Part shown: positions 13,632 through 14,884 of the stretch, in pieces
How positions within the stretch are numbered: the first letter of the stretch is position 1
Layout: every line of letters begins with the position of its first letter
Assembly: GCA_031277155.1 (NCBI GenBank)
Contig: JAITMW010000075.1
Location: 1-14,884 of the forward strand
Direction of reading: 5' to 3'
Origin: Clostridiales bacterium
GTDB taxonomy: Bacteria; Bacillota; Clostridia; Lachnospirales; WRAX01
DNA length: 14,884 nucleotides
The notes under the pieces: model-generated
What the model saw: the letters and a program-made list of their open reading frames with translations, nothing else
Told to the model about the DNA's origin: nothing
Database searches by the model: none
Made by a program: the position numbers and the translations under genes

Positions 13632-14646
13632 CATAAACACCCCACTTTATCACATTTGCCGCCCAGGTATAGCCTATGCCGGCGGCAAGCATGACAATAT
13701 TTTCACACTCTCTTATTATACCTTTTTTCAGCCCAAGATGCAAGGACAAAATTTGGTCCAGCTGCCCCAGATGTCCATAATCTTCCAGATATATACTTTG
13801 CTCCTCAGTCAGGCCATTTTCCGCCAAAAATGCCTCATGTGCCGAGCGTTTAAAATGCAAAATGGCCAGATAATCAATCTTTTTTGGGATACCGGATTTT
13901 TCAAAGGCCCTGTCAATGCATTTCGCCCAATTTTTCATGGAAACTTCCTTCAGCCTGTCTTTCATGATATCTGGCTCCATCACCTTCAGCACAAAATGCC
14001 GCGCAATATTTTCCGTCGTCACGGGATTTGCCGTCCCCCCGACTTCCACGCCCGCCGCCCGGGCAAGCAGACCATCGGAAATGATATGGCTGCCCAGCAC
14101 AAGGTTTTTGCCCAGATTTTTTCGTAAAATTATGGCACCGCCCCCCGCGGCAAGGTCATATACAAACGAAAGCTCTTTATCTTCGTAGTCAATAAGGTCG
14201 CTGTTGCGATAGCCCCCCGCAATCAGCACGGTGCGCGCGTCCTCGTCCGCCATCAGGATGTCCTTGGCGATTTTTATGGCCTCCACACAGGTGCAGCATC
14301 TGTTTTGCACGTCAATGCCCCAGGCATTTTGCGCGCCAATCTCCTTTATGATATAGTTTGCCGATGTGGTCAGCGGATATTCCTTCCATTCCTCTGTGAT
14401 GCACAGCACAATATCAACCTCGGCGGCGTCAATCCCGGCGTCTTTAAGGGCAATTTCTGCGGCATAAACCCCCATCTGCTGCGCGCCGTCGCCTTCGCCG
14501 GGGATGGTTTTTTGCACAATGCCCAATTTTTGGACAATGGCCGCCTCTGACCATGCGCCCTTTGTCGCCTCCGAAATTTCCTTGGCTGTCATGACATTTT
14601 TTGGAAGATATACCCCAAGGCCCATGATTCCAACATGGTTTCGCAT
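13621..14646 (-). CDS. 3-oxoacyl-ACP synthase III (FabH)-like condensing enzyme with altered active site
   Basis: A 341-residue thiolase-fold protein. It has the FabH layout: MGLGVYLPKNVMT (8-20), the nucleophile region IDVQNRCCTCVEAIKIA (111-127), where Cys117 aligns with the FabH catalytic Cys (DVSAAC), DLAAGGGAIIL (164-174) for the glycine-rich strand, ILHFKRSAHE (262-271), where His264 aligns with FabH His244, and AAGIGYTWAANVIKW (321-335) at the C-terminus. In the place of FabH Asn274 (YGN) it has YGHLGQ, i.e. His291. It would condense an acyl-thioester with a malonyl- or other acyl-thioester, or act as an acyltransferase; I cannot give the substrate. It is unlikely to be the housekeeping FabH, because it lies with an acyl-CoA dehydrogenase and Etf rather than fab genes. 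The start has GGAGG at 14655-14659 (8 nt); an ATG at 14685 overlaps the preceding gene. Confidence 0.82.
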   Translation of the reverse strand: MRNHVGIMGLGVYLPKNVMTAKEISEATKGAWSEAAIVQKLGIVQKTIPGEGDGAQQMGVYAAEIALKDAGIDAAEVDIVLCITEEWKEYPLTTSANYIIKEIGAQNAWGIDVQNRCCTCVEAIKIAKDILMADEDARTVLIAGGYRNSDLIDYEDKELSFVYDLAAGGGAIILRKNLGKNLVLGSHIISDGLLARAAGVEVGGTANPVTTENIARHFVLKVMEPDIMKDRLKEVSMKNWAKCIDRAFEKSGIPKKIDYLAILHFKRSAHEAFLAENGLTEEQSIYLEDYGHLGQLDQILSLHLGLKKGIIRECENIVMLAAGIGYTWAANVIKWGVYDGF

Positions 14647-14663
14647 TTTGAATTCCTCCATAA

Positions 14664-14884
14664 TTACAACGCTGTGCTTACGCAATTGATAAAACCAACC
14701 GGCAAGGACGTGAAAATATCGGGCTGCTCATACATTGCGGCATGGCCGCAGCCCTCGATAATCACAAGTTTGGCGCCGGGGATGCGCTCGTAAATATATT
14801 TTTGCTGGGGCAGCGGCGTGAGATAATCCTCACTTCCACCCACAATCAGCGTTTTGGCCCCAATGTCCCCCAGCCCGTCACGCA
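14664..14884 (-). CDS. Alpha/beta-hydrolase, C-terminal part (5' end outside window)
   Basis: The 72 visible residues are the end of an alpha/beta-hydrolase fold protein. The strand KTLIVGGSEDYLTPL carries the acid (Asp in SEDYLTP) and EGCGHAAMYEQPD carries the catalytic His, with the QQKYIYERIPGAKLVII helix and strand between, all usual for this fold. The nucleophile is beyond the right edge, so hydrolase, esterase or thioesterase cannot be separated. The stop TAA (14664-14666) lies 17 nt before the KAS III-like start, on the same strand, so it is probably in the same operon; an acyl-CoA or acyl-thioester hydrolase would fit, but this is only inference. No start codon is visible. Confidence 0.85.
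   Translation of the reverse strand, partial: RDGLGDIGAKTLIVGGSEDYLTPLPQQKYIYERIPGAKLVIIEGCGHAAMYEQPDIFTSLPVGFINCVSTAL

Overview
The window looks like a chromosome segment from an anaerobic, fermentative member of the Clostridia (Bacillota). Supporting signs are purine-rich Shine-Dalgarno sites at 5-11 nt spacing, sigma-A style promoters, a lipoprotein-type solute-binding protein, a butyryl-CoA-dehydrogenase-like gene next to etfB-etfA, and roughly balanced base composition with many GCC/GGC codons. The assignment is inferred from gene content; the window has no rRNA or tRNA.

Region 1 (1-7047) is a carbohydrate-utilisation locus. A partial PTS EIIA gene (UlaC-like, TTG start, own promoter) lies at the left edge. 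Next come two overlapping minus-strand genes: a GH105 unsaturated rhamnogalacturonyl hydrolase and a GH112 beta-galactoside phosphorylase. Divergent from them, across a 255-bp promoter region, is an ABC importer made of a lipoprotein and two permeases that resembles Bacillus YesO-YesP-YesQ. Together they suggest uptake of rhamnogalacturonan-I-derived oligosaccharides, removal of the unsaturated galacturonyl end, and phosphorolysis of a galactosyl-rhamnose (or galactosyl-HexNAc) disaccharide in the cytosol. No transporter ATPase or sugar regulator is present.

Region 2 (7048-10660) is an accessory stretch. It starts with a compact palindromic repeat element with imperfect terminal inverted repeats that runs into the stop codon of the next gene. 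A GNAT acetyltransferase and a nitroreductase-like protein follow as a tight minus-strand pair. A divergent promoter drives a 56-residue Cys-rich protein whose 3' end overlaps the start of an S9 prolyl-oligopeptidase-family peptidase. A strong hairpin at 10636-10660 closes the convergent junction.

Region 3 (10666-14884) is a minus-strand operon read as alpha/beta hydrolase (partial) -> KAS III-like synthase -> acyl-CoA dehydrogenase -> etfB -> etfA. Gaps are at most 17 nt or the genes overlap. It joins an acyl-CoA dehydrogenase/ETF redox module to a condensing enzyme with a non-standard active site; its substrate is not evident. The operon promoter lies beyond the right edge.

No intergenic stretch exceeds 300 bases.
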